Shown: positions 23,669 to 32,196, counted from the stretch's first letter. The stretch: DNA of 64,000 nt from Cohnella xylanilytica (GCF_014212175.1 NZ_JACJVR010000004.1:43518-107517), one strand, 5' to 3'. Translations and numbers: made by a program. Notes: generated from the letters alone by a model not told the origin.

Positions 23669-24796
23669 TTACGGAATCATCTGACCCGTTAAGGCTTTCC
23701 CAAGCCAAACCGACAGAACGTCTGCGCTTGGAGCCATAATTTGACCCGCATACGCGTCTCTCAGCAGCCTTTCCAATGGCAGAGCCTTATTGTAAGCCTT
23801 CCCTCCGCCCACTCGCATGGCCAGCCTTCCGCATTCGATGGCAGCTTCCGAGGCGAAGATTCGGGCTGACAAGATCTTGGCAAGCGCGTCGGCTTCTCCG
23901 TCGGCGCCTGCTCTAGCGGCCTCCATCGTCATTGCCTTGGCGGCGGTTGCCTGTTTGTAAATGTTGCCGATATGAATCTGGACGGTCTCGATATTGGACA
24001 AGGCGCTTCCGTCCGGGTACTTCCTGTTCGCGGCATGGGCGCTCGCTATCTCGAACATGTGCAAGGCCGTACCGCTGTAGATCGCTCCCAGCCCTGTGAT
24101 GAAGAACGGAGCGACCACTTGGAAGACCTGCTCCTGGCCGGAGCCTTCCGCTCCGATGCGGTGAGTCGAATCCAACGTCACATTATCGATGCTCACGGGA
24201 CTAGACGAATTGCCCCTCATGCCCAACCCCTGCCACTCCGACAACTCGAAGGACAGGCCTTCCGCTTCCAGAGGGAATACCCAGTTGTTGATCTTCCCCT
24301 CTTCGACGGATGGGGCAAGAACGAGATAGTAGGACGCATAGGATGCGGACGTGACCATGCTCTTCTTCCCGTTGAACGTGGTCAGGTCCCCGTTTACCTC
24401 GGCGGTCATCTCGGTAATATAAAAGTGGGTGCCCGACCCGAATTCGCTGTAGGCCAGAGCCATGAATTTTCCGTTCTCGATGATGTCCGCGAATACCCTC
24501 TTCTTCAGTTCGTCGCTTCCATGAGTGACCAAACACATGACCGCCACATTATGCATCATGTAGCAAAGGGCGGTAGTAGCGCAGGTCTCCGCGAACGCCA
24601 GACAAGCCTGGGCATGCTCCTCAAGGCCTCTGCCGAATCCGCCGTATTCTTCCGGTATGAGAAGTTTCAGATAGCCTTGTTCGCCCAGCGCCTTAAAGGA
24701 CTCCTCCGGGAATCTCGACTCCTTGTCCGTCAGATCCGTATAGGGTTCTATGTAGGACTTTGCAAATGCCTTGCCTTCTTGATAAACCCGATTCAT
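23669..24796 (-). CDS. Acyl-CoA dehydrogenase family flavoprotein
   Basis: This 375-residue protein has the ACAD layout: N-terminal helical domain, beta-domain with ALAYSEFGSGTHF and a SMVTSASYASYYL strand, then the C-terminal helical domain with RDAYAGQIMAPSADVLSVWLG. It lacks the YEGTSEIQR-type catalytic glutamate of true acyl-CoA dehydrogenases and has the MAP-[ST]-x-D form seen in flavin monooxygenase-like members such as DszC/SfnC relatives. It is the first gene of a tight four-gene operon with the PhnD-like, MetE-like and OsmC-like genes. It may oxidise a sulfur- or nitrogen-containing substrate; the compound is unknown. Confidence 0.82.
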   Translation of the reverse strand: MNRVYQEGKAFAKSYIEPYTDLTDKESRFPEESFKALGEQGYLKLLIPEEYGGFGRGLEEHAQACLAFAETCATTALCYMMHNVAVMCLVTHGSDELKKRVFADIIENGKFMALAYSEFGSGTHFYITEMTAEVNGDLTTFNGKKSMVTSASYASYYLVLAPSVEEGKINNWVFPLEAEGLSFELSEWQGLGMRGNSSSPVSIDNVTLDSTHRIGAEGSGQEQVFQVVAPFFITGLGAIYSGTALHMFEIASAHAANRKYPDGSALSNIETVQIHIGNIYKQATAAKAMTMEAARAGADGEADALAKILSARIFASEAAIECGRLAMRVGGGKAYNKALPLERLLRDAYAGQIMAPSADVLSVWLGKALTGQMIP

Positions 24797-24910
24797 AAGG
24801 TTCCCTTCCTTTTCCTCGCGTTATGGGAGAGCCGATCTGCCTGCGTCTGCACAACTACGTACCGACATAAATATATCACACCCTTAATTTGAAGTGAGAG
24901 GATTTCGGCA

Positions 24911-24945
24911 AAATGAAAGGGGCGCCGCTGGAGGACGCCCTTCAT
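24911..24945 (-). terminator. Hairpin after the beta-helix gene
   Basis: On the minus strand AAGGGCG and CGCCCCTT flank an interrupted stem and are followed by TTTC, 16 bases past the stop at 24961. The stem has a bulge, so support is moderate. Confidence 0.45.
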
Positions 24946-24960
24946 CTATGCCTATGCCGA

Positions 24961-27504
24961 CTAGTTCGCGTCGGTAATAACGAGCTCATCCAGGTACAGG
25001 CTGTCACCCGGGACTCCCGACGGGCTATAGATCTCGAGGTAGACATTGGCAGTCCCGTCCGGCGCGGCAATGTTAGCGACGGCCTGCTGCCAGTTCGCCG
25101 ATAAACCGCTCAGCGGGATAACGTCGGTTCGCAATAGCGTCTGGCTTCGATCCAGCCATTTGACCCGGAGTGTCACCTCGGATAGAGATCCGGTCCCTTG
25201 CTTGGCCCAATAGCTCACCCGCTTATTGCCGGCGCTTGCCGTAAACCCTGGCCAATTGGCGGCTACGATGCCCCAACCCCATGGACCCTCTACGTCTACC
25301 CGGAGGCTGCCGGTCCCGCGATGCGCTTCGGACGTCGATGCCGTAACGGAAGCGGAATACCAGGACTGCCACTGCCCGGAAGAATTCTCGCCGCCAGCCG
25401 TGTCGGCATCAAGCGCATTAGGCGCATCGCCTACCGTCATGTCGTCCAGGTAGAAATAATCTCCCGGATTCCCCGATCCGATAATAGATACGAGCACGGT
25501 CGATGCTCCTTCAGGAGCATCCACCAATGCAGACTCTTGCTGCCATTCGGCCGTCAGAGCGGGCGATCTCAGTTCGTTCGTTTGCAGTACCGTCTGGTTG
25601 CGATCCAGCCATTTGACAATCATCCTGGGCTGTATGTTCGTCCCCGAACCCAGCTTGCCCCAGAAGCTAAGCTTCTTCACTCCTGCGGTCGTAGAGAAGC
25701 CGGGCCAATTCGACAGCGCCGCTCCCCAGCCCCATGGATCGGTCACATCGATACGAAGACTGTGCGTCCCGCTTCTCGCCTCATTAGCAGACTGCGAGAC
25801 CGTTGCCGAATACCAGTTCTGCCACTCGCCGATAGAACCTTCCAGAGTAGACGTATCCGCGTCCAGATCGTTTGCGGCAGGCGTCGGCGTCGGCATCGGC
25901 GTATTGCCGCTTGAACCGCCGAAGTCGGGATCGCCGGTGAAGGAGCTATTCGCATCTTGGTTGAATGGCGCGGATCTCCAGGCATTAAACGACACGGCCT
26001 CTCCGTATCCTTGGGCGAATCTCCAATTGCCGAAGTATTGATTATCATGGAAGCGGTTATTGTTCCCGAACATCACGTCCTTTTGAATACCTGCAACGGT
26101 ATAGGGCGACCACGGTATATTATCGGCTCCTGTCGCAATCAGAGCCTGTACGCCGCAGTAAGTGCCCGCGCAAGGCACCGCATTCTCGTCGAAATGAAAC
26201 TCGTTGTTATTGACCTCAATATCGCGTGCATGCCAACGGCAGTCGGTCTTGTACGGCTCGTCGGCAATATCGGTATAGCAAGGATGCGCATCGCTAATCG
26301 GATTCGGGTAGTCATAGCTGCGCCCGGAGTCCGGAATCATCGTTGGAGCCGCGAATGGCGTACAGTATCCCGTGCTTGTATTGCCGTTCGAATTGCAGAA
26401 TCGGTTTGCATTCTCGTAGATAGAGACGCCCGAGAAATTATCGATGAACGAATTGTTGTAGATTCGAATCTTGGGCGCCCCGCTCACAGCCGAAGCAAGA
26501 CGTGCATCGCCGCCCGATTCGGATAGGTAAATGGCCGGGCCGGGCGATCCTTGATTGTTATTTCCGCTTGCCCATGCATTGCGGCTGATCGTATTGTTAC
26601 GGATCGTAGCGTTGTAACTGATCTCGTACCAGATGCCTTCGCCGTCGTTATGGTCGATCCAATTCCCTTCAATCAGGAAGTCGATGTTATTCGTATCTGC
26701 CCACAGACCGGTTCCTTTGTTGTCGTGTATGTAGTTGCCCGTGATCTTCGCGCCGTTCACGTCCCAGAACTTGCCTCCGCCCGTGCAGCCGCAGCCGGGA
26801 ATCTGAGCTTCCCAGTTATCCGTATTATTGCCGGCAATCTCGTTATGGTCGAGCACGATATTTTTAATGGCCGAATCTCCTTCGACCGGAGGTCTATACA
26901 TGCTAAAGCCATACTGACCGTTATCCTTCAGGCAATTGTAACGGACAACATTATCGGTGCCTAGAAATACGCCTGCGCCGTCATTATTGGAGATCGTGTT
27001 ATATTCAAGGGTCCAACCGGTACCGGCATCGTGGTTGACGACGCCTTCGTTATGGTTATCATGGCCTCGGCCAAAGTTCGTGATGGTGAGATTCTGGATG
27101 GTTACGTTCGGCACGTCGCCCGTGAATGCGTACAAATTGATATTCCGCCCATCGAGAATGGCGCCCGGAGCTCCGATATAAGTCGTGTTGGCCTTCGCTT
27201 GAATCTGACCGTAAATATCATTCGCAAGCGTGTGCGTGCCCGGCTCGAACCAGAACGTAGCCCCTGGCCGATTGAAGTCGAAGCTGCTATTATCCCCTGC
27301 CGGAACGATCACAGCCCCATCGGGAGCGGCGCTGGGACCGCTTAATAATCCCGTATCGCTGCATATAGCCGCTGGCGGAGAAGCGGGCCAAGAATCATCG
27401 GCATAGGCAGGATTGACGAAGGATGGCATAAGGGTTCCTGCGAAAAGAAGCGTCAATAGCACGACAATGAACATAGTGCTATGATGAGGGCGGATGGCTT
27501 TCAT
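24961..27504 (-). CDS. Secreted parallel beta-helix protein with two C-terminal CBM-like domains
   Basis: This 847-residue protein starts with a signal peptide (MFIVVLLTLLFAGTLMPSFVN, cleavage near AYA-D at residue 35). The middle half is a right-handed parallel beta-helix with repeated NN and GNxIHDN turns (TISNNDGAGVFLG, GNYIHDNKGTGLW, NTISRNAW), as in NosD, pectate-lyase and polysaccharide lyases. A PMPTPTPAAN linker leads to two tandem copies, about 150 residues each, of a carbohydrate-binding-like beta-sandwich (WGWGAALSNWPGF; WGWGIVAANWPGF). It is probably an extracellular polysaccharide-active protein. ATG 27504 is chosen because the signal peptide begins there. It is monocistronic. 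Confidence 0.87.
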   Translation of the reverse strand: MKAIRPHHSTMFIVVLLTLLFAGTLMPSFVNPAYADDSWPASPPAAICSDTGLLSGPSAAPDGAVIVPAGDNSSFDFNRPGATFWFEPGTHTLANDIYGQIQAKANTTYIGAPGAILDGRNINLYAFTGDVPNVTIQNLTITNFGRGHDNHNEGVVNHDAGTGWTLEYNTISNNDGAGVFLGTDNVVRYNCLKDNGQYGFSMYRPPVEGDSAIKNIVLDHNEIAGNNTDNWEAQIPGCGCTGGGKFWDVNGAKITGNYIHDNKGTGLWADTNNIDFLIEGNWIDHNDGEGIWYEISYNATIRNNTISRNAWASGNNNQGSPGPAIYLSESGGDARLASAVSGAPKIRIYNNSFIDNFSGVSIYENANRFCNSNGNTSTGYCTPFAAPTMIPDSGRSYDYPNPISDAHPCYTDIADEPYKTDCRWHARDIEVNNNEFHFDENAVPCAGTYCGVQALIATGADNIPWSPYTVAGIQKDVMFGNNNRFHDNQYFGNWRFAQGYGEAVSFNAWRSAPFNQDANSSFTGDPDFGGSSGNTPMPTPTPAANDLDADTSTLEGSIGEWQNWYSATVSQSANEARSGTHSLRIDVTDPWGWGAALSNWPGFSTTAGVKKLSFWGKLGSGTNIQPRMIVKWLDRNQTVLQTNELRSPALTAEWQQESALVDAPEGASTVLVSIIGSGNPGDYFYLDDMTVGDAPNALDADTAGGENSSGQWQSWYSASVTASTSEAHRGTGSLRVDVEGPWGWGIVAANWPGFTASAGNKRVSYWAKQGTGSLSEVTLRVKWLDRSQTLLRTDVIPLSGLSANWQQAVANIAAPDGTANVYLEIYSPSGVPGDSLYLDELVITDAN

Positions 27505-27600
27505 TCGGCACTCTGCCTTTCTTGGCGGTATTTTCCTCTCATAGTGCCTTTCTTTGACGCCATCGTCAATGATCATAAAGCCTCATTATGGCAAGTTGAA

Positions 27601-27624
27601 GGGCCATCCTTCAGCGGATGGCCC
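27601..27624 (-). terminator. Hairpin after the gene at 27638
   Basis: GGGCCATCC (27601-27609) pairs perfectly with GGATGGCCC (27616-27624), between the beta-helix gene promoter region and the stop at 27638. The minus-strand T-run is weak (TTCAAC). Confidence 0.6.
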
Positions 27625-27637
27625 CTTCCTGATGGCT

Positions 27638-28105
27638 TCAATATTCTCCTTTAATGACGAAGAACGAACCTCGAATGGTCCCAGCCAGTTTGGACTTCTG
27701 CCTGGCGAATTTGAACTTCTTCTCTTCCAGCTCCTTAGGAACTTCCATCCCCTCGGATAGCTTAAATCCAACAGCCCGCTTCTTGGGATCATCCACCGTA
27801 TACAGGACGTTGACCGCTAAACCATCCTCATAGAAGACGAAGGCCCAATTAATATTCTCTACTTGAAAACGCGATGTCTCTAGAGGCCGGGCCGCAAACT
27901 CGATACCGCGTTCTTCCTTCAAAACCCGCTCCACGTATTCAAGCGTCTCCTGGCTCTCGCTGGCGGGTACGACCGTAAATTCGTGCTTGTATTTGTTCAT
28001 GAAGTAGCGGGCTTCGTTCGCGCGTAAACCCGCTAGCGCTTCGGCTACCGGCGAAGATTCCAGACCGGCCGTAGACACCTTATTAAAATCAACGATAGTG
28101 GACAT
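27638..28105 (-). CDS. Hypothetical protein, 155 residues
   Basis: I do not recognise this family. The protein starts MSTIVDFNKVSTAG and is soluble, with charged helices in the middle (ETLEYVERVLKEERGIEFA) and a lysine-rich tail (EEKKFKFARQKSKLAG) ending in GSFFVIKGEY. There is no signal peptide. CAGGAGG precedes the ATG. It lies 25 bases after the GyrI-like gene in the same direction and is probably its operon partner, hence under the same WYL-linked repeat. Confidence 0.6.
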   Translation of the reverse strand: MSTIVDFNKVSTAGLESSPVAEALAGLRANEARYFMNKYKHEFTVVPASESQETLEYVERVLKEERGIEFAARPLETSRFQVENINWAFVFYEDGLAVNVLYTVDDPKKRAVGFKLSEGMEVPKELEEKKFKFARQKSKLAGTIRGSFFVIKGEY

Positions 28106-28130
28106 TCTTCATACCTCCTGCTGATCTCTT

Positions 28131-28610
28131 TTACTTTTTCACAACCGGAATCCACATCTCGCCATAGACGAGGCCGTCTCGCTGCCCCATCTCGACCGTC
28201 GCGTTGGGCCCGCCGACATAGGCGTAATGATCGGCTGCCGGCAAGACTTGACCGAAGGCAATGCCGGTAAGCATGCCGCTCAGCTCGTCAGCCGACTTCC
28301 CTTCGCCTTTAACGACGAGGTATTGTCCCTTAGGGAATTGGATCACTCGGTGTTCTTCCGGGATCGACGAATCGGTCATAACGCCGGCATAATACATCAT
28401 CTTGTTATTTACCGCTTCGTTTACGGCAAAGATATAGTCGTTCGCGGCAATCGCCTTTAACGTGTCGAGCCTTCCATCCTGCTCCACGGACCGCCAGAAG
28501 TTTTCCTTCTCCTTATTCATGCCGGCATAATCCGTGTAATCGCTTTTCAGCTCCGTTCCAATCCCAAGAACGATAAAGCTGTCTTTTTCCTCGAAGGTAT
28601 ACGTTGCCAC
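28131..28610 (-). CDS. GyrI-like/AraC effector-binding domain protein
   Basis: This 159-residue protein has the GyrI-like small-molecule-binding fold: MATYTFEEKDSFIVLGIGTEL, a central ANDYIFAVNEAVNNKMMYYAGVM, RVIQFPKGQYLVVKGEG, and the C-terminal GLVYGEMWIPVVKK. It stands without a DNA-binding domain, so it binds or sequesters a ligand instead of acting as a regulator by itself. Start is a GTG at 28610 behind GAGGAG. Upstream lies one of two near-identical 38-bp repeats shared with the DoxX/WYL regulator promoter. Confidence 0.85.
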   Translation of the reverse strand: MATYTFEEKDSFIVLGIGTELKSDYTDYAGMNKEKENFWRSVEQDGRLDTLKAIAANDYIFAVNEAVNNKMMYYAGVMTDSSIPEEHRVIQFPKGQYLVVKGEGKSADELSGMLTGIAFGQVLPAADHYAYVGGPNATVEMGQRDGLVYGEMWIPVVKK

Positions 28611-28656
28611 TCATCCCAGCTCCTCTTTTTTTTGAATGGATCGATTTGTTTATTCA

Positions 28657-28694
28657 CTTGATGGGTTTATCATAACCATAAATCCTGTCAGAAT
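28657..28694. repeat. 38-bp repeat, copy 1 (upstream of the GyrI-like operon)
   Basis: This copy matches the one at 29181-29218 in 34 of 38 positions, beginning CTTGATGGGTTTAT. A central dyad TTTAT-N7-ATAAA is present in both. The two copies sit in front of two different transcription units, which suggests a shared operator, most likely for the WYL regulator at 29241. Confidence 0.75.
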
Positions 28695-28725
28695 GGTAGC
28701 AGGAGTCTAGCGGGTTCGCTCTCTA

Positions 28726-29148
28726 TTAGAGTTTGCGGCTCTTCGGGCGCAGCGCCCAGGAGGCGATGCCAAGCGCGGCATAGAACAGCGGGAGAATAAC
28801 ATGGAATCCGCCGTCGCCGTAATCATGAGCGAACACATGGGACAAGGCCGCGCCCGTCATTAGAAAGAAGATTCCGCTATAAGCCCATTCCTTAAGCCGG
28901 GGGAAGCCCGGCATGACGATCGCAATGACACCAAGCAATTTCCAAGCCCCGAGAATGTTCGTGACATATAACGGGAAGCCGATATCGGTCACCAGATCGA
29001 CATTGCCGCCATAGCGCATCAATTGCCCGATCCCGCTTAACGCAATAGAGAAGGCGAGAATGATCGTGACAGTCCAATAAGCGACCTTCCTTCCAATAGG
29101 GCGGGAATCAACCTTCGCGATGTTCTCGTTGCCGGTAATCGTACTCAT
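28726..29148 (-). CDS. DoxX-like membrane protein
   Basis: This 140-residue protein has four predicted membrane helices (VAYWTVTIILAFSIALSGIGQ; LYVTNILGAWKLLGVIAIVM; WAYSGIFFLMTGAALSHVF; VILPLFYAALGIASWAL) and the usual DoxX-like form with G-I-G-Q after helix 1. DoxX-type proteins are membrane redox-associated proteins of mostly unknown role. GGAGGAATTAGG precedes the ATG. It is divergent from the WYL regulator at 29241 and behind one copy of the 38-bp repeat. Confidence 0.85.
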   Translation of the reverse strand: MSTITGNENIAKVDSRPIGRKVAYWTVTIILAFSIALSGIGQLMRYGGNVDLVTDIGFPLYVTNILGAWKLLGVIAIVMPGFPRLKEWAYSGIFFLMTGAALSHVFAHDYGDGGFHVILPLFYAALGIASWALRPKSRKL

Positions 29149-29180
29149 TCCTAATTCCTCCTTTGATCTCGTTTAATCCG

Positions 29181-29218
29181 CTTGATGGGTTTATAATAAC
29201 GATAAATCATGTCAAAAT
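29181..29218. repeat. 38-bp repeat, copy 2 (between doxX and the WYL regulator)
   Basis: This copy differs from 28657-28694 at only four positions. It lies in the 92-base divergent region and again contains the TTTAT-N7-ATAAA dyad. It also contains TTGACA on the minus strand, which may serve as part of the doxX promoter. Confidence 0.75.
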
Positions 29219-29240
29219 ATGATACTGTTTAGAGGGCCCG

Positions 29241-30206
29241 ATGAAAAAAGTAGAACGGATTAACGTCATCATGCGGTACATCAACAACCGCGCCCATTTC
29301 ACCATCTCGGAGATCATGCAGGAGTTTAACATCTCCCGTTCGACGGCGATTCGCGATATCCGGGAGATCGAAGCGATGGGAATGCCGCTCGTCGCCGAAG
29401 TCGGGAGGGACGGGGGTTATTCCGTGATGAACAACTCCGTCCTGCCTACTGTCCGCTTTACCGATAACGAGATCAAGGCTCTTTTTATCGCCTTCATGGC
29501 CACGCGGAATCTACAGCTCCCTTATCTCAAGAGCCGCCACTCTTTAGCCGAGAAATTGCTCGGCCTCATCTCTCAAAACCAGCAAGACGATCTGGTTCTG
29601 TTAAATCAAATCCTGCTCTTCGAAGGGACCAACCCCCGCAATCCCGACCTGCTCGATCTATCGGATCTGCCTCACCCTATGTTAGAACAACTCATCCAGC
29701 TGCTTCTTGCAGACAGATCCTTAACGGTTGCCGTCGAAGAAGGAAGGGAGCTCAAGTCTTACTCCATCTATCTCATGCGCCTCTATCGGGAGAAGAGCTC
29801 TTGGCAAATCGAAGGCTTCGATCTGGAGGAGGAGCGGAGGCGAATTATTCCGGTCGATCATCTCGCCGATGTCAAACCGTACTCCGGGAAAAAAAGAATA
29901 AGCGAGAAGAGGATTGCAGAACGGCTAAGCAAGCAGGAGGAAGCCGTCAATCTAGTCCTCGAGCTTGGTCCCAAGGCGATTGCCCAGTTCAAAAAGTATC
30001 ACCCGATAAAAATGACCCTTTCATACACGAATCCTTATCAGACCACGGCTATTTTAAAGGCCTTCATCGATGTCCGTCATCCGGACGAATTGGCCGAGAT
30101 AACGAATTGGCTGCTTTTCTTGGGCGGAGATATCAAGGTTAGGGAGATCCCGGAAGAAGTTGTAGAAGAATGGCGCCACAGAGCGGGGATATTAGGAGAC
30201 AAGTAA
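29241..30206 (+). CDS. YafY-type transcriptional regulator with WYL domain
   Basis: This 321-residue protein has the HTH FTISEIMQEFNISRSTAIRDIREIEAMGMPLVAE in residues 16-50, a WYL-type middle (SYSIYLMRLYREKSSWQIEGFDLEEERRRIIPVDHL), and a C-terminal extension. It is the third WYL regulator in the window and again stands divergent from a small protein gene. The shared 38-bp repeat suggests that it controls both doxX and the GyrI-like operon. The start is ATG 29241 with AGAGGGCCCG upstream. Confidence 0.88.
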   Translation: MKKVERINVIMRYINNRAHFTISEIMQEFNISRSTAIRDIREIEAMGMPLVAEVGRDGGYSVMNNSVLPTVRFTDNEIKALFIAFMATRNLQLPYLKSRHSLAEKLLGLISQNQQDDLVLLNQILLFEGTNPRNPDLLDLSDLPHPMLEQLIQLLLADRSLTVAVEEGRELKSYSIYLMRLYREKSSWQIEGFDLEEERRRIIPVDHLADVKPYSGKKRISEKRIAERLSKQEEAVNLVLELGPKAIAQFKKYHPIKMTLSYTNPYQTTAILKAFIDVRHPDELAEITNWLLFLGGDIKVREIPEEVVEEWRHRAGILGDK

Positions 30207-30284
30207 TTGACCGTCATGCGGAGAAGGAGGCCCCTTGCCTGGCAGAGCTTGGTTTCATGCACCTTCTCCGTTAAACAAAAAATC

Positions 30285-30334
30285 CACATATTGAAAAAGG
30301 TTCCATCAAAAAATGAGACCCTTTTCAATATGTG
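30285..30334 (-). terminator. Long inverted repeat, probable terminator of the desR end
   Basis: CACATATTGAAAAAGG (30285-30300) pairs with CCTTTTCAATATGTG (30320-30334) with one bulge. Read on the minus strand, it is followed by GGATTTTTTG, so it can terminate transcription coming from desR 100 bases away. It could also be an old insertion-sequence end. The rest of 30207-30433 shows no gene. Confidence 0.55.
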
Positions 30335-30433
30335 AATTGGCTGCCATTTAATAACTTTCACGTTCGCAACACAGCGAATGCCCCTAAGCGCGCAATTGCA
30401 AATTTTGAGATAGCGTTCTAGCGTGCGCGCGTA

Positions 30434-31033
30434 TCATTTGAACCATCCCTTATCTTTAAAACGCTTGATCGCCTCGACCCGGTTGCTGACATCTAGTTTA
30501 TCCAGAATAACGGAAATGTAATTGCGGACCGTCCCCGCCGTGATAAAGAGTTGTCTGGCGATTTCCTTCGTGTCTTTGCCGTCGGCCATCAGCACCAGCA
30601 CCTCGTTCTCCCGGTCCGTCAACGGATTCCCTTCATTGAAGACGTCATCCACCAGCTCCGAAGCGTAGATCCGCCTTCCCGCCATTACGCTTCGAATAGA
30701 GGCGGCCAGTTCCTCGCTTGGGCTGTCTTTGAGCAAATAGCCGTTCACTCCCGCTTTAACCGCGCGTTCGAAATAGCCGGGCCGGGCAAAGGTCGTCAGA
30801 ATAATGACCTTGCATCCGCTTCCCTTCAGTTCCTCCGCCGCGTCCAAGCCGTTCTTCCCCGGCATCTCGATGTCCATGATACAAACGTCCGGTCTCAATT
30901 GCGACACGAGCTTGACCGCATCCTCCCCGTTATTGGCCCTTCCGACGACCGTAATATCGCCTTCCAACTCCAGGAGCGCGGCCAGCGCTCCAAGAAGCAT
31001 CTTCTGATCCTCGGCAATGACAACCCGTATCAT
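30434..31033 (-). CDS. desR: DesR-type response regulator (NarL/LuxR family)
   Basis: This 199-residue protein has a receiver domain with phospho-acceptor Asp54 (CIMDIEMPG) and a C-terminal LuxR-type HTH (LTDRENEVLVLMADGKDTKEIARQLFITAGTVRNYISVIL). Family knowledge: DesR activates des when phosphorylated by DesK in the cold. Its start overlaps the stop of the kinase gene by four bases (ATGA). A DesR-type palindrome stands upstream of des. The order des, desK, desR matches Bacillus subtilis. Confidence 0.9.
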   Translation of the reverse strand: MIRVVIAEDQKMLLGALAALLELEGDITVVGRANNGEDAVKLVSQLRPDVCIMDIEMPGKNGLDAAEELKGSGCKVIILTTFARPGYFERAVKAGVNGYLLKDSPSEELAASIRSVMAGRRIYASELVDDVFNEGNPLTDRENEVLVLMADGKDTKEIARQLFITAGTVRNYISVILDKLDVSNRVEAIKRFKDKGWFK

Positions 31034-32166
31034 CGGGATTCCTCCTTATCCGACCGCTTGTAAGAATTCGGCACTTTAATGACCACGGTCGTCCCTTGGT
31101 CGGAGACGAGGTCCAGAGTCCCGTTCACGAATTCAAGCCGCTCCTTCATCCCCCGTATGCCGTTGCCCCTTGAACAGCCGATCGAATCGACCACTCCAAT
31201 TCCATTATCCCGCACCGTGACCACGACCTCATGCGCGTCCGGTTCGATCGCTATGGAGCAGGAAGTGGCGCGGCTGTGCTTCACGACATTGGTGACGGCT
31301 TCCTTGATACACATGCTGATGACATTCTCGCCCAGAAGGGACGTGCTCGCCAGCCTGGGGTCGCCCGTCAACGTAAACTCGATTTGAGCCGCCATCAAGA
31401 TCTGTTTAACCCGGTACAGCTCATCCTCCAGCTTCGTACCTCGCATCTGCATGACCATCTCGCGAACTTCCTTTAACGCCGTTCGAGCGGTCTGATGGAT
31501 ATCATGGATTTCAATCGCGGCCTGCTTCGCGTTTGTATGGATTAATTTTCCCGCCAACTCGCTCTTTAGGCCAATCAGGGAAAGCTTCTGTCCCAACGTA
31601 TCGTGCAGGTCGCGGGCAATTCGTTGCCGCTCCTCCAGCTTGACCAGCTCGGATATTCGCTTGTTCGCGTCCTCCAGCTGTCCCTGCAGCCGGCCCTCTT
31701 TATTTCTGTTATAAGTGCTTATCGGAAGCAGAATAACGGCGATCAGGCTCAGAAAGACAAAGGGCAGCTGTTGAAAAAAGACCGGATTTTGGATGACGAA
31801 GCCATAGTATACCGTAGCGAAGGTGCTGACGATGTGGATGGTGTATAGCGTGAAGAAGACGACCCGATTCTTGAGATTGCCGATAAAAAAGGCCAGAAAA
31901 AGCGAAAAATACACGTAACCGAACGTCAGGCTCATCGCACACGATATCGCGATTTGCACGCTCGTCCAAAAATAAACGAGCCACCCTTTGGACACAAAGG
32001 ATAGCACATAACATACGAAATAGACGATGATCATCGCAATGCCTATGACGATCGCATGCGTGGACGAAGAACGGAAGACGAAATAAAAAGGGAGGATGTA
32101 AAAGACAACCCATACGTAAGGACTAAGCCCGGTATTTTTACGCGACACTTGGCTCCAATTCTGCAT
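31030..32166 (-). CDS. desK: DesK-type sensor histidine kinase
   Basis: This 378-residue kinase has an N-terminal block of about five membrane helices (VWVVFYILPFYFVF to FVFLSLIAVILLPI), a HisKA_3 dimerisation domain with the phosphorylated histidine in RIARDLHDTLGQKLSLIG, and an HATPase domain with ENVISMCIKEAVTNVVKHS and VRDNGIG. DesK senses membrane thickness and fluidity through such helices. It is coupled to DesR by an ATGA overlap and sits 30 bases after the desaturase gene. The match to the DesK layout and operon is strong. Confidence 0.9.
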   Translation of the reverse strand: MQNWSQVSRKNTGLSPYVWVVFYILPFYFVFRSSSTHAIVIGIAMIIVYFVCYVLSFVSKGWLVYFWTSVQIAISCAMSLTFGYVYFSLFLAFFIGNLKNRVVFFTLYTIHIVSTFATVYYGFVIQNPVFFQQLPFVFLSLIAVILLPISTYNRNKEGRLQGQLEDANKRISELVKLEERQRIARDLHDTLGQKLSLIGLKSELAGKLIHTNAKQAAIEIHDIHQTARTALKEVREMVMQMRGTKLEDELYRVKQILMAAQIEFTLTGDPRLASTSLLGENVISMCIKEAVTNVVKHSRATSCSIAIEPDAHEVVVTVRDNGIGVVDSIGCSRGNGIRGMKERLEFVNGTLDLVSDQGTTVVIKVPNSYKRSDKEESR

Positions 32167-32196
32167 AGGCTCTCATCCCGCCCCCTGTTCCCTCCA

